A stretch of 64,000 bases of DNA, from NCBI RefSeq assembly GCF_001050345.1, contig NZ_LFMW01000006.1, positions 100,396 to 164,395 of the forward strand, read 5' to 3'. The translations under genes and the position numbers were made by a program. Shown here in pieces: positions 50,262 through 59,543 of this stretch (positions within the stretch are counted from its first letter, which is position 1; each line of letters begins with the position of its first letter). This DNA is from Pseudomonas fildesensis. GTDB taxonomy: Bacteria > Pseudomonadota > Gammaproteobacteria > Pseudomonadales > Pseudomonadaceae. Below the pieces are notes generated by a model. The model was given only the letters and a program-made list of their open reading frames with translations, ran no database searches and was not told the origin of the DNA.

Positions 50262-51908
50262 TTACGTCCTTATTTTGGCTAACCTGTTTGATTTTCTATC
50301 TAAAAAACCGCCTTCAAATTTAACAGGGATGTCATTTTTATGAAGTTCAGCTTCTTGTATATCAAGATATTCATTGATTAACTTTTGACCTTCTGGCGAA
50401 GGAAGTTCTTTATGCATTATCTTTAATTCATTATTAACGTTATCTAGTTGCGATTGATTTGGTTTGGTAGTTTCGTAGCGTATGCTGCGATGAATACAAG
50501 CTTCAACAAAGTTTCGGACAGATTTAAAAGCGTCGCTAAGCTTCTCGTAATAAGTTCTTTTGTCTTCGATGAGAATATCAAGCTCTTTTATTTCATCAGT
50601 CTTTGAATTTATTGAAGTGGCTAAATCATTTTCGGTTTTTCTCATTGCTTTGATATTGCTATCAATGACAATAGCTTCTTGTTTGCCATCATCTATTCTT
50701 GAATAAAGTTTTTTGTTGTCGCCTGATAATTTTTCATTTTCTTGCTTGTATATTTGACTAAGGCCCAAAACTCTTTTGAGGTCTTTATCAAGCTTGGCTT
50801 GGTTTTCGGCTTTTTCTTTTAATGTGATTTCAAGAGCTGCAAGCTCGTCCATGCTTTTATTTATTGAATTGAATGTTCTAAACATCTTTGGTTTAGAGGC
50901 GTCAGCATTGATTAACTTCCTTCTTATTTTTTTATCTTCTGTTTCAGGTAATACATCAACTTGAAAATCATAACCCTTTTTAACAAGCTCCTTATTAACA
51001 AACGCATATATCATTCTCTGATAGGCTTCTCCTAATGTCTGAGCGTCGGAAAATTTTCTACCTTCAATTTCAGGGTTTCCCTCACTTTTCAAAAAGTCAT
51101 TGACCATTTTAAATTCATCATTGATTAAGTCATATTTTCCTGTTTTTTTGTTTTTTCCATCTATGAATATATGTGGGTGAACTCCCAAGTTTTCATCATG
51201 TCGATTGGTGATTTCATCACCATGAAAAACGATTAATTTAACTGGGTAATCAGGCAGATGCTCTTTGTAAAAGTTATTGATTATATTCATGTAATCAGTA
51301 GGTTTTACATTGTCCACGCATTGGTTGAACGGGAATTTCCAGAATGCTTCTTGAATAACAGTTTTTTTCAAACTGAAATCATCATCCGATTTATTCAATT
51401 CGACAGATTTGTTTTTTAATTCTATGTAGTTGTTGACACAAGAAATCTTTTGCTTCTTGCGTTGAATATTCATTTTGTCAATAACATTTGAAGAATCAAT
51501 ATCGACAGCTTCTGGGTTGTGAAGCAAGGCTTGAAGGAACGATGTTAATTCACTATCTTCATTTTTTTTGATAAGTGCCTTTAACTTATAAGCGTATTTT
51601 GACAGCTCACAATTAACTTCGGATAATTGCCCATTATTTTGTTTTTGCTCAGTGAGTGGGGCGTATATGGATATGAATATTTCCTTTCGGTCATCAATCG
51701 AAAGTTTATCCATTCTTGTAAGTTTGTTATTGAAAAAAACAATGTTCTTTTCAATAAGGTCTTTGTTAAATTCAAGGTCATTTTTTTGAACAATCCTTAA
51801 AGAATGTTCAAGTGATGATTTAAGTTGATTGATACCGGGGGTTTTCTTAACACGGTTACCACTGGTGAAATTTAATCTTTTCCAGATCATACTTTTGGTT
51901 TTGGACAT
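50262..51908 (-). CDS. Mob/Pre-like (MobV-type) relaxase candidate
   Basis: A 548-residue protein rich in Lys, Asn and Asp. Near residues 229-246 it has H229-x-D-E...H244-P-H246, similar to the HxDE...PHxH metal motif of Mob/Pre relaxases, but with an 11-residue insert between and HPHIF in place of PHxH. The C-terminal third (about 355-470) is a coiled coil, as in Mob proteins. The candidate tyrosine is not clear. AGGAG lies 4 bases before the ATG. I place it as a relaxase or related HUH nuclease, not proven. Confidence 0.5.
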   Translation of the reverse strand: MSKTKSMIWKRLNFTSGNRVKKTPGINQLKSSLEHSLRIVQKNDLEFNKDLIEKNIVFFNNKLTRMDKLSIDDRKEIFISIYAPLTEQKQNNGQLSEVNCELSKYAYKLKALIKKNEDSELTSFLQALLHNPEAVDIDSSNVIDKMNIQRKKQKISCVNNYIELKNKSVELNKSDDDFSLKKTVIQEAFWKFPFNQCVDNVKPTDYMNIINNFYKEHLPDYPVKLIVFHGDEITNRHDENLGVHPHIFIDGKNKKTGKYDLINDEFKMVNDFLKSEGNPEIEGRKFSDAQTLGEAYQRMIYAFVNKELVKKGYDFQVDVLPETEDKKIRRKLINADASKPKMFRTFNSINKSMDELAALEITLKEKAENQAKLDKDLKRVLGLSQIYKQENEKLSGDNKKLYSRIDDGKQEAIVIDSNIKAMRKTENDLATSINSKTDEIKELDILIEDKRTYYEKLSDAFKSVRNFVEACIHRSIRYETTKPNQSQLDNVNNELKIMHKELPSPEGQKLINEYLDIQEAELHKNDIPVKFEGGFLDRKSNRLAKIRT

Positions 51909-52320
51909 CTTGCTCCTGATCGATGTTCACCGGGTAGGTGAACTGAGTTGTCTTTGTCACTCAGAAGGCCCACAAGGCCGCTGGTGACTGCGTAAGGCTA
52001 CGACCCTAAAGGGTGCGGAGTCTTCGCAAATTGTTCTACAAGAGAAATTAGAGCCATTGTAAATGGTGAGAATTTTCTTGTTGAACAGTAGGTGTTGCCG
52101 TTGCTTTTGTTTCTGTCCTGCCGACTAGGCACCAGTGGTCATTTCGCAAGCGTAGCGGCTTTCACGAAGTGAAAGTGTGAAATTACCATCAACTGGTTGA
52201 TAAATACTCATACTTTCAGTGATTGAGTTATTTAACTACAAGTTACCATGTATTATTTTATTTTCAAGCGAGAACAAAAAAGGCCACTTGATTAGGCAGC
52301 CTACTTTCATTGTGATGGCT
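51909..52320. other. 412-bp non-coding region with dyads (candidate oriT)
   Basis: Upstream of the Mob-like gene. Dyads: GTTCACC-GGGTA-GGTGAAC (51925-51943), CTGAGT/ACTCAG (51943-51948, 51959-51964) and CTTTCAC-GAA-GTGAAAG (52159-52175). A larger symmetric region surrounds the last. No gene is supported. The position next to a Mob-like gene fits a transfer origin or operator cluster. Confidence 0.5.
52275..52302 (-). terminator. Possible terminator of the recombinase
   Basis: A short GC dyad (AGGC and GCCT) is followed in the minus direction by TTTTTT, 20-45 bp after the recombinase stop. The stem is weak. Confidence 0.35.
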
Positions 52321-54075
52321 TCAATTAAAGTATTCGTTGAGATTGTTGATACCGAATTCTTTAAGTGGATTATGTAGGCTGAACTGTTTCGCTATGCGGT
52401 CAATTTCAAAATCACTCTGGAAAATCTTAGCAAACAAAGTTCTTGTGGTTTTGTCGAAGTTAAATTTGAAGGTGATGTCGTTAGCAACAAAGAATTGATT
52501 TATTTTTAATCGGCCATCTTCTGTTTTGTATAAATCAACTATGTCGTTTTCCGAGTAAATGTTTATAGTGGTTTTCTTGATGTTTATTTGTGTTTGTAGT
52601 TCTGCAAGGTTTTGTTCAATATCGTTGATGTTTGCTTCTGTTTTGCTAACTACCTCTAAGAATTCTTTTGGGATAACTCCGCTGGTGAAACCAGCAAAAG
52701 ATTTCATTAGGTTTTCTCTGTAACTTTTTTGTTCAAGTAAAAAGTTATTCAGTTCGACAATTTTCTTGTTGTCTTTGGTTTGGTTTTCTCTGTTTGAAAG
52801 GAGTTTAATTAGTAGTTCTTTAAAGTTTTCTACTCGTTCTTCTTCATCAATATCTTCCTGTGTTGGGAGTCGATACCTCATCCCGCTTTCGCGAGTTATC
52901 CATTCATGTTGAAGTTCAGGATTTGGGGCTTCGTTTTGCCATGGGTGAACGTTGAAGTCTTCATCTGTTGTTGATTGATATATGAGTTCAAGAAATAACC
53001 CAAAAGCCAAATCAAAACGAAAGCGTGGCTGGTCACATCCATTTTTTAATTCTTTGCGTGTGTAGCATTGGAAATACGGATAAACAATACCTTTTGGGTT
53101 TGTTTGTTTTTCAAACAACATGGACGCTTGGCAATATTCACATTTGATGCTGTGGCGGAAAATGTTCAAGCTCCCAACACTTTGGTTGCCGTAGTTTTTT
53201 CTCTGTGCTCTGTTTTTCATTGCAGCTATTGCTTCATTAAATAGTTCATATGAAACAATTTGGGGGTAATAATTTTCAATGTATCGCTCAAATACTTTCT
53301 TTTTGTTTTCGTCTCTTCGTTGAGCCATGTAGGCACCGAGAACATATTTTGTATCTATTAGGTGCTTTATATTTCTACTTGACCATTTCCGTTTTGAATA
53401 AGCGTTGAGCTTTTTAATTGACAATGACACGCCAACATACTTCAAACTTTCAAAGAAATCTCTTATTTCCTGAGCTTCTTCTTCCTCGATTTCAAAGCAG
53501 TTAAGTTCTGTATTGTATCGAATGCCATAGGGTGGATTATGAGCGTTAAAAATGACTTTTTCTTCTTCGGCTAATTTCTTGGCCCTATTCCATGCGGATT
53601 TTCTGCGAACTGATTTTGTGTTGCTTTCTTCGTATGCTCGCTTTGCGATAACACTTAAAAGAATATCTTGCTGTAAGTCATCAATACGGTTTGTTTCGTT
53701 TGGTTTTTCATATCGTTGACCGTCAATGGTGGTTATTAAAATAACCCCTTTTTCAAGGATGCCATTGACTAATTCTTTCGCTTGTAGAAGCCTTTGGCGA
53801 CTAAGCCGGTCGATACTTTCAACGAATATATAATCGCCCTCTTTGATATGCATATCGCTAATCATATCAATGAGTTCTTTTAGTTTTCCTTTTCGTTTGT
53901 TGCTTCCATCGTGTGCAGATATGCCCGTATCCGAGTAGATATTCTCGGGCGGCAACTCAATACCTTGTTGCTTTGTAATAGCTTGGATTGAAGCCATTTG
54001 ACGGTCTACGGAGTCCCTACCGGCTTCGCCTTGGGCCTTGGATGAGTAGCGGATATAAGCGTAGGCAGTAGGCAT
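52321..54075 (-). CDS. Large serine recombinase (integrase)
   Basis: A 584-residue large serine recombinase. The N-terminal catalytic domain (about 1-140) has the nucleophile S11 in YIRYSSKAQ, then DTGISAHDG and DRLSRQ. A Recombinase domain follows (about 170-290), then a zinc ribbon (C313, C316, C338, C348) and a coiled-coil C-terminal part (about 400-500). The ATG at 54075 has AGGAAG 6 bases upstream. The start is 50 bp from the right junction, so the promoter probably overlaps attP in the circle and comM transcription in the integrated state. Confidence 0.88.
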   Translation of the reverse strand: MPTAYAYIRYSSKAQGEAGRDSVDRQMASIQAITKQQGIELPPENIYSDTGISAHDGSNKRKGKLKELIDMISDMHIKEGDYIFVESIDRLSRQRLLQAKELVNGILEKGVILITTIDGQRYEKPNETNRIDDLQQDILLSVIAKRAYEESNTKSVRRKSAWNRAKKLAEEEKVIFNAHNPPYGIRYNTELNCFEIEEEEAQEIRDFFESLKYVGVSLSIKKLNAYSKRKWSSRNIKHLIDTKYVLGAYMAQRRDENKKKVFERYIENYYPQIVSYELFNEAIAAMKNRAQRKNYGNQSVGSLNIFRHSIKCEYCQASMLFEKQTNPKGIVYPYFQCYTRKELKNGCDQPRFRFDLAFGLFLELIYQSTTDEDFNVHPWQNEAPNPELQHEWITRESGMRYRLPTQEDIDEEERVENFKELLIKLLSNRENQTKDNKKIVELNNFLLEQKSYRENLMKSFAGFTSGVIPKEFLEVVSKTEANINDIEQNLAELQTQINIKKTTINIYSENDIVDLYKTEDGRLKINQFFVANDITFKFNFDKTTRTLFAKIFQSDFEIDRIAKQFSLHNPLKEFGINNLNEYFN

Positions 54076-54102
54076 TCCGGGCTTCCTGTGACGTTTGGAA
54101 AA

Positions 54103-54150
54103 GTGTGAGAATACCATCTACCAGTCTCCAGCGGCTCACGCAAAACCTCC
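54103..54150. other. Right junction of the element (att site)
   Basis: Element sequence GTGTGAGAATACCATCTACC (54104-54123) and AGT leads to the CTC core (54126-54128), then comM (CAGCGGCTCACG). The element arm is the inverted partner of the left arm. Confidence 0.85.
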
Positions 54151-55082
54151 AGCACCTTGCGATCAAATTCCGGCAACTCATCCAGAAACAACACCCCGTG
54201 ATGCGCCAGGGTGATTTCCCCCGGTTGTGGCTTCGACCCGCCGCCTACCAATGCCGGGCCGGACGCCGAATGATGCGGCTGGCGAAACGGTCGATGGGGC
54301 CAGTGGCTCAACGGCGCGAGGCTGACCACCGATTGAATCGCCGCGACCTCCAGTGCTTCCTGCTCGCTCAAAGGCGGCAGCAAACCGGGCAGGCGGCTGG
54401 CGAGCAAGGTTTTGCCGGTGCCCGGCGGGCCGCTGAAAAGCAGGTTGTGAGCGCCGGCCGCCGCGATCAGCAACGCCCGCTTCGCCGCCAGCTGCCCTTG
54501 CACCTCGCTCAGGTCCGGGTAGGGTTTGTTCAGGTACTGCAAACCATCAGATTTGTAAGGCTCAATCGGTACGTGCCCATTCAGGTGCGCCACCACCTGC
54601 AGCAGGTGGTCCACGGCGATCACCTTCAACCCGGAAGCCAGGCACGCCTCCTCGGCATTCGCCCGCGGCACTATCAGGGTGCGTCCGGCCTTGCGCGCTG
54701 CCAGCGCCGCCGGCAGCACACCTTTCACAGCGCGGACTTCGCCGGACAGCGCCAATTCCCCCAGGCATTCCACGTCATCAAGCATCAATGCCGGCACCTG
54801 CACACTGGCCGCCAGAATCCCCAGGGCAATCGCCAAATCAAAACGCCCGCCGTCCTTGGGCAGGTCGGCGGGCGCGAGATTGAGGGTGATGCGGCGGGCG
54901 GGGTATTGCAGCGCGGAATTGAGAATGGCGCTACGCACGCGGTCCTTGCTTTCCCTGACCGCGGTTTCGGGCAAACCCACCAGCGTCAGCGAAGGCAGAC
55001 CATTGGCCATGTGCACTTCGACGGTGACGGCAGGGGCTTCAACGCCGATCTGGGCGCGGCTGTGGACGATGGCGAGGGACAT
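54126..55082 (-). pseudogene. comM: comM (yifB) 5' part, separated by the element
   Basis: The first 319 codons of ComM/YifB, which is a hexameric helicase aiding natural transformation. It has the Lon-like N-terminal domain ([19 protein letters not shown]) and Walker A GPPGTGKT near residue 216, Walker B FLDELPEF near 303. It breaks at VLREPLE, then reads about 39 element codons to a stop at 54006. The truncated product keeps the ATPase walker motifs but lacks sensor and C-terminal parts, so is probably inactive. Confidence 0.93.
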
Positions 55083-55318
55083 GCTCGTTCCTTGAGTGGA
55101 GGGCCGCTTCCTGCGGGTTTTTCAAGGGTAGACGAGGTGGGGAAAATCGAGGCGGGGAGGTTTTACAGAACGTGACTGCCTGTAGGGGGCTATCTGTAGG
55201 AGCGAGGCGGGCGGCTAGCCCTTGCTCGCGAAAATAGTCAACGATAACGCGGGCATTCTGAATGAACGCGGCGCTTTCGGGTTCTTCGCGAGCAAGCTCG
55301 CTCCTACAACGGTGGGCG
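55083..55318. other. Gap between comM and ubiK
   Basis: Mostly a REPIN (see next). No gene or clear promoter was seen. Confidence 0.6.
55194..55308. repeat. REPIN (CTGTAGGAGCGAG family), with arm insertion
   Basis: Same family as 22202-22303. The left arm is interrupted by extra bases (GCGGGCGGCTAGCC) that break symmetry. The right arm GCTCGCTCCTACA is intact. Confidence 0.82.
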
Positions 55319-55579
55319 TTACTCGGCTGGTGGACTCAACCGCGCTTCCAGCTCCTCCACCTTCGCCTCCAGGCTCTCCAACCGCGCACGCGTGCGGGCC
55401 AGCACGACCATCTGGCTATCGAATTCTTCCCGGCTGACCAGGTCAAGCTTGCTGAAGCCACTTTGCAACAGCGCCTTGAACTGGCTTTCGATTTCATTGC
55501 GGGGCAGCGGGGTGTCGCCGCTGAACAGGCGAGAGGCGTGGCCGCTCAGGGCGTCGAGGAGGTCTTTGGGCGCGAGCAT
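55319..55579 (-). CDS. ubiK: UbiK, ubiquinone biosynthesis accessory factor
   Basis: An 86-residue UbiK/YqiC-type (BMFP) protein that assists the ubiquinone biosynthetic complex in bacteria. The N-terminus MLAPKDLLDALS and a C-terminal coiled coil (RTRARLESLEAKVEELEARL) fit. The ATG at 55579 is preferred over one three codons upstream, which sits directly on its GGA. It lies upstream of glnK, divergent. Confidence 0.85.
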   Translation of the reverse strand: MLAPKDLLDALSGHASRLFSGDTPLPRNEIESQFKALLQSGFSKLDLVSREEFDSQMVVLARTRARLESLEAKVEELEARLSPPAE

Positions 55580-55684
55580 GGGAAACATTCCGGAAAACTG
55601 TTGGCGGGCAGTGTATCACGCAGCGTCTATAGTCTTTTCACGGCCGCAGACGCACGCTTTTCGCGCATGGGGTTGGGCGGTGAC

Positions 55685-55699
55685 GCACTGTTTTCGTGC
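55685..55699 (+). promoter_or_regulatory. NtrC-binding site upstream of glnK
   Basis: GCAC-TGTTTTC-GTGC is a perfect match in form to the NtrC palindrome (GCAC-N7-GTGC), 75 bp before the sigma-54 -24 box. Confidence 0.7.
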
Positions 55700-55774
55700 G
55701 CATTACATTCGTCAAGGGCGCCCGCAGGTGGGCATAAGTGAACAAAGGACTGATTTCAGTGATTTTTACGGAGC

Positions 55775-55790
55775 TGGCAAGGTTTCTGCT
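55775..55790 (+). promoter_or_regulatory. Sigma-54 promoter for glnK-amtB
   Basis: TGGCAAGGTTTCTGCT has GG (55776-55777) and GC (55788-55789) exactly 10 bp apart, the -24/-12 spacing. It lies 210 bp before glnK. The remainder of the gap to 56000 is a 5' leader with a GCACTG...CAGTGC dyad (55809-55841) and no gene. Confidence 0.8.
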
Positions 55791-55829
55791 TAGACGATCA
55801 TGACCCATGCACTGATGCAGTCGCTGTGA

Positions 55830-56339
<510 letters not shown>

Positions 56340-56373
56340 GCCGCCAAACCCCAACGCCCCAGGAGAAAACACT

Positions 56374-57711
56374 ATGACTCTGCGTAAAATCGCAGGGCTC
56401 GGAGCCCTGTTGTCCATCGTAATGCCCAGCCTGGCTATGGCGGCAGACGAAGTGGCGGCTCCAGTCCTCAATTCCGGCGACACTGCTTGGATGCTGACAG
56501 CCACCGCGCTGGTGCTGTTCATGACTATCCCTGGCCTGGCGCTGTTCTACGGCGGCATGGTCCGCTCCAAAAATATTCTGTCGGTGATGATGCAGTGCTT
56601 CGCCATCACTGGCCTGATCAGCATCCTGTGGGTTGTCTACGGTTACAGCATCGCGTTCGATACGACCGGGATGGAACAGGGTGTGGTCAACTTCAACTCC
56701 TTCTTCGGCGGCATGGGCAAGGCGTTCCTGGCGGGTGTCACCCCGGCCAGCATCACTGGCCCTGCGGCTTTGTTCCCGGAAGCAGTGTTCATCACCTTCC
56801 AGATGACCTTCGCCATCATCACCCCGGCACTGATTGTCGGTGCGTTCGCCGAGCGCATGAAGTTCTCCGCGATGCTGATCTTCATGGCCATCTGGTTCAC
56901 CCTGGTCTATGCGCCAATCGCGCACATGGTCTGGAGCGGCAACGGTGGCCTGCTGTGGGACTGGGGCGTGCTGGACTTCGCCGGCGGCACCGTTGTGCAC
57001 ATCAACGCCGGTGTGGCTGGCCTGGTAGCGTGCATCGTGCTCGGCAAGCGTAAAGGCTTCCCGACCACCCCGATGGCGCCTCACAACCTCGGTTACACCC
57101 TGGTGGGTGCGGCCATGCTGTGGATCGGCTGGTTCGGCTTCAACGCTGGTTCCGCTGCTGCGGCCAACGGTACTGCCGGCATGGCGATGCTGGTGACTCA
57201 GATCGCTACTGCTGCTGCTGCGCTGGGCTGGATGTTCGCCGAGTGGATCACTCACGGTAAGCCAAGCGCTCTGGGCATTGCCTCGGGTGTGGTGGCCGGC
57301 CTGGTTGCGGTCACCCCGGCTGCTGGCACAGTGGGCCCAATGGGCGCCCTGGTGATCGGCCTGGTCGCGGGTGTGGTTTGCTTCTTCTGCGCTACCAGCC
57401 TCAAGCGCAAGCTGGGCTACGACGACTCCCTGGACGCGTTCGGCGTGCACGGTATCGGCGGTATCGTCGGTGCGATCCTCACCGGTGTATTCGCAGCCCC
57501 TGCTCTGGGCGGCTTCGGCACTGTGACTGACATCGCTGCGCAAGTCTGGATTCAGTGCAAAGGCGTCGGCTTCACTGTGATCTACACCGCCATCGTGACC
57601 TACATCATCCTCAAGGTGCTGGACATGGTCATGGGTCTGCGGGTGACCGAAGAGGAAGAGGCTGTCGGCCTCGACCTGGCGCAACACAACGAACGCGGTT
57701 ACAACTTGTAA
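56374..57711 (+). CDS. amtB: Ammonium transporter AmtB
   Basis: A 445-residue ammonium channel. A signal peptide (MTLRKIAGLGALLSIVMPSLAMAA) precedes about 11 helices. Pore histidines are in APHNLGYTLVGA and FGVHGIGGIVGA, and the Phe gate is in FYGG. GlnK blocks the pore from the inside under nitrogen excess. The AGGAG before the ATG and the shared promoter make glnK-amtB an operon. Confidence 0.96.
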   Translation: MTLRKIAGLGALLSIVMPSLAMAADEVAAPVLNSGDTAWMLTATALVLFMTIPGLALFYGGMVRSKNILSVMMQCFAITGLISILWVVYGYSIAFDTTGMEQGVVNFNSFFGGMGKAFLAGVTPASITGPAALFPEAVFITFQMTFAIITPALIVGAFAERMKFSAMLIFMAIWFTLVYAPIAHMVWSGNGGLLWDWGVLDFAGGTVVHINAGVAGLVACIVLGKRKGFPTTPMAPHNLGYTLVGAAMLWIGWFGFNAGSAAAANGTAGMAMLVTQIATAAAALGWMFAEWITHGKPSALGIASGVVAGLVAVTPAAGTVGPMGALVIGLVAGVVCFFCATSLKRKLGYDDSLDAFGVHGIGGIVGAILTGVFAAPALGGFGTVTDIAAQVWIQCKGVGFTVIYTAIVTYIILKVLDMVMGLRVTEEEEAVGLDLAQHNERGYNL

Positions 57712-57721
57712 GTACGCGTAA

Positions 57722-57753
57722 AAAAGATGCCCGGCTTGCCGGGCATTTTTTTG
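57722..57753 (+). terminator. Terminator after amtB
   Basis: ATGCCCGGC (57727-57735) pairs with GCCGGGCAT (57738-57746), followed by seven T. Confidence 0.88.
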
Positions 57754-57922
57754 TCTGGCGTTTGTCTGTCATAGCAAGCTGTGCCGGTTTTTGCGCCCAG
57801 TTTGTGATGGTGCGCACGCGGCACTTTTCAGCGTGCGAATGTCTTACAGGCATGTAGGCGTATTCGGCACTTTGTTTTTTCCCTGAGCGCGCTAGAATGC
57901 GCGCCGATGGGCGGAGAACTGT

Positions 57923-58348
57923 ATGTGGCAACAGAACCTGATAACCCTGCGGGCCAAGCCCCGGGGCTTTCATCTGGTGACCGACGAGTTGCTTGCCGGC
58001 TTGCCTGAATTAAAGGCCTGTCGTGTGGGCCTGTTGCACCTGTGGCTGCAGCACACCTCGGCCTCGTTGACTGTCAACGAGAATGCCGATCCGGCGGTTC
58101 GTCGTGACTTCGAACGTTTTTTCAATGCGCTGGTGCCGCAAGGTCGGGCGGGATATGAACATGACGACGAAGGACCGGATGATCTGCCGGCGCACTTTAA
58201 GGCCAGTCTCCTGGGCTGCCAGCTGAGTTTGCCGGTCAAGGCCGGCCGCTTGGCGATGGGGACCTGGCAAGGTATTTATCTGGGCGAGCACCGTGATCAG
58301 GGCGGTGCTCGTAAAGTCCTCGCCACCTTGCACGGTGATGGGGCATAA
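57923..58348 (+). CDS. yjbQ: YjbQ family protein
   Basis: A 141-residue UPF0047/YjbQ protein. [24 protein letters not shown] and [13 protein letters not shown] are the conserved segments with His and Glu residues. Some members complement thiamine phosphate synthase loss weakly; the real role is not known. A -10-like TAGAAT lies at 57893-57898. Confidence 0.85.
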   Translation: MWQQNLITLRAKPRGFHLVTDELLAGLPELKACRVGLLHLWLQHTSASLTVNENADPAVRRDFERFFNALVPQGRAGYEHDDEGPDDLPAHFKASLLGCQLSLPVKAGRLAMGTWQGIYLGEHRDQGGARKVLATLHGDGA

Positions 58349-58450
58349 GCCACTGGTTATCCAGTGGATGTTGATTTTTTTCCGGCGCACTCGACAGAGG
58401 GTGAAGCTGGGCTATAACTAATCTGCTTTTCGCAAGTCATGAGGTAGAAC

Positions 58451-58780
58451 ATGAGCGACGATGATCTGGAAAACGACGAACTGGAAGTCGGTGATGAAGA
58501 CGATACCGAAGAACTTGAAGCGGTAGCGGAAGACGCTCCTGACGAAGGCGATGACGGTGGCGACGATACGCCTGCCAAAGCAGCCAAAGGCAAGGCCAAG
58601 GCCGCTGTTTCGGTAGACGAACTGCCGAGCGTTGAAGCCAAGAACAAAGAGCGCGATGCGCTGGCCCGTGCGATGGAAGAATTCCTCGCTAAAGGCGGCA
58701 GAGTGCAGGAAGTTGAGGCCAACGTGGTGGCAGATCCACCGAAGAAGCCCGATAACAAGTACGGCAGCCGACCTATCTAA
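58451..58780 (+). CDS. sutA: SutA-like RNA polymerase-binding protein
   Basis: A 109-residue acidic protein. The first half is nearly all Asp, Glu, Gly and Ala, and the second half (LPSVEAKNKERDALARAMEEFLAKGG ... VVADPPKKPDNKYGSRPI) is conserved. This matches SutA, which binds RNA polymerase and supports transcription in slow-growing Pseudomonas. It stands alone with its own terminator. Confidence 0.82.
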   Translation: MSDDDLENDELEVGDEDDTEELEAVAEDAPDEGDDGGDDTPAKAAKGKAKAAVSVDELPSVEAKNKERDALARAMEEFLAKGGRVQEVEANVVADPPKKPDNKYGSRPI

Positions 58781-58800
58781 GGTCAACCACCTGCTTGCTG

Positions 58801-58829
58801 AAAAAGCCCGCCGTCGCTGCGGGCTTTTT
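58801..58829. terminator. Bidirectional terminator between sutA and the HAD gene
   Basis: AAAAAGCCCGC (58801-58811) pairs with GCGGGCTTTTT (58819-58829) over a 7-base loop. Confidence 0.9.
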
Positions 58830-58847
58830 CATGGCTGCTACAGGGGA

Positions 58848-59543
58848 TTATTTCCAGCTTGCCAGCAGCTTCGGCAATTCCTTCAGGCTACTAATCTGCG
58901 CATCCGGGCGTTTATCCGCCTCCCAGGCCTTGCCCGTCGGGTTGAACCACACCGCACGCAGCCCGGCCTGTTGCGCCCCGGCGATGTCATCCCCCGGGTG
59001 ATCGCCCACATGCACCGCCGCACTGGCGTCCACGCCACCGCGCTGTAACGCTTCCTCAAACAATCGTGCATCCGGTTTGGCGATGCCGATGTCTTCGGCG
59101 CGCAGGGCGAAGTGGAAATAGTCCGCCAGGCCGACGCGCTGCACATCCGCATTACCGTTGGTGATCACGCCCAGCAGGAAGTGCTGGCGCAGTGCATGCA
59201 GCATGGGCTCGGCTTCGGGGAACACGGTGAGCTGGTGACGCGCGTGTATGAATGCTTCAAAGCACACATCCGCCATCTGCGTCGCTTCAGGCTGCGGATA
59301 GCCTGCCTCTTCAAAGGCGTGCATCAATACGCGATGGCGCAGGAGGCTGATGCGGTTTTTGAGCTCGGGATGACGTTGCAGCACCTGCTGGCGAAGGCTG
59401 GCGAAATGCTCCAGGGGCAAGTCGCCCACTTTGGCCGCGTGGGTCGCCAGCCATTCGCGCATCGACGCTTCGGCGCTGACGATGACGGGTACGTTGTCCC
59501 AGAGGGTGTCGTCCAGGTCGAAGGTGATCAGCTTGATGCTCAT
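58848..59543 (-). CDS. HAD-IA family hydrolase (YigB-like)
   Basis: A 231-residue HAD phosphatase: motif [11 protein letters not shown], motif [11 protein letters not shown], motif III KPDARLF and motif [14 protein letters not shown] are all present. It resembles YigB (FMN phosphatase), but substrate is uncertain. It overlaps the xerC end by 4 bases (ATGA) and is the last gene of the lysA operon. Confidence 0.85.
   Translation of the reverse strand: MSIKLITFDLDDTLWDNVPVIVSAEASMREWLATHAAKVGDLPLEHFASLRQQVLQRHPELKNRISLLRHRVLMHAFEEAGYPQPEATQMADVCFEAFIHARHQLTVFPEAEPMLHALRQHFLLGVITNGNADVQRVGLADYFHFALRAEDIGIAKPDARLFEEALQRGGVDASAAVHVGDHPGDDIAGAQQAGLRAVWFNPTGKAWEADKRPDAQISSLKELPKLLASWK

Larger units (their letters stand above)
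48514..54128. mobile_element. 5.6-kb integrative element inserted in comM
   Basis: The AT-rich DNA here contrasts with GC-rich neighbours. It encodes a large serine recombinase, a Mob/Pre-like protein and a membrane protein, with two non-coding blocks. The two ends share a 3-bp CTC (48511-48513 and 54126-54128); counting one copy, the element is 5615 bp. Removal restores comM in frame (codon E319 then S-G-H). The ends are imperfect inverted repeats, as in serine-integrase att sites. It has no obvious IS structure or 5-bp or longer target duplication. Confidence 0.88.

Noticed and set aside
52321..54117. Recombinase start at 54117
   Set aside because: That ATG lies in the att arm with no Shine-Dalgarno; 54075 has a good one and starts directly with the catalytic-domain sequence.
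48514..54128. Tn7-like or AbaR-type comM island
   Set aside because: No tniA/tniB/tnsA-type genes and no 5-bp target duplication; the recombinase is a large serine type.
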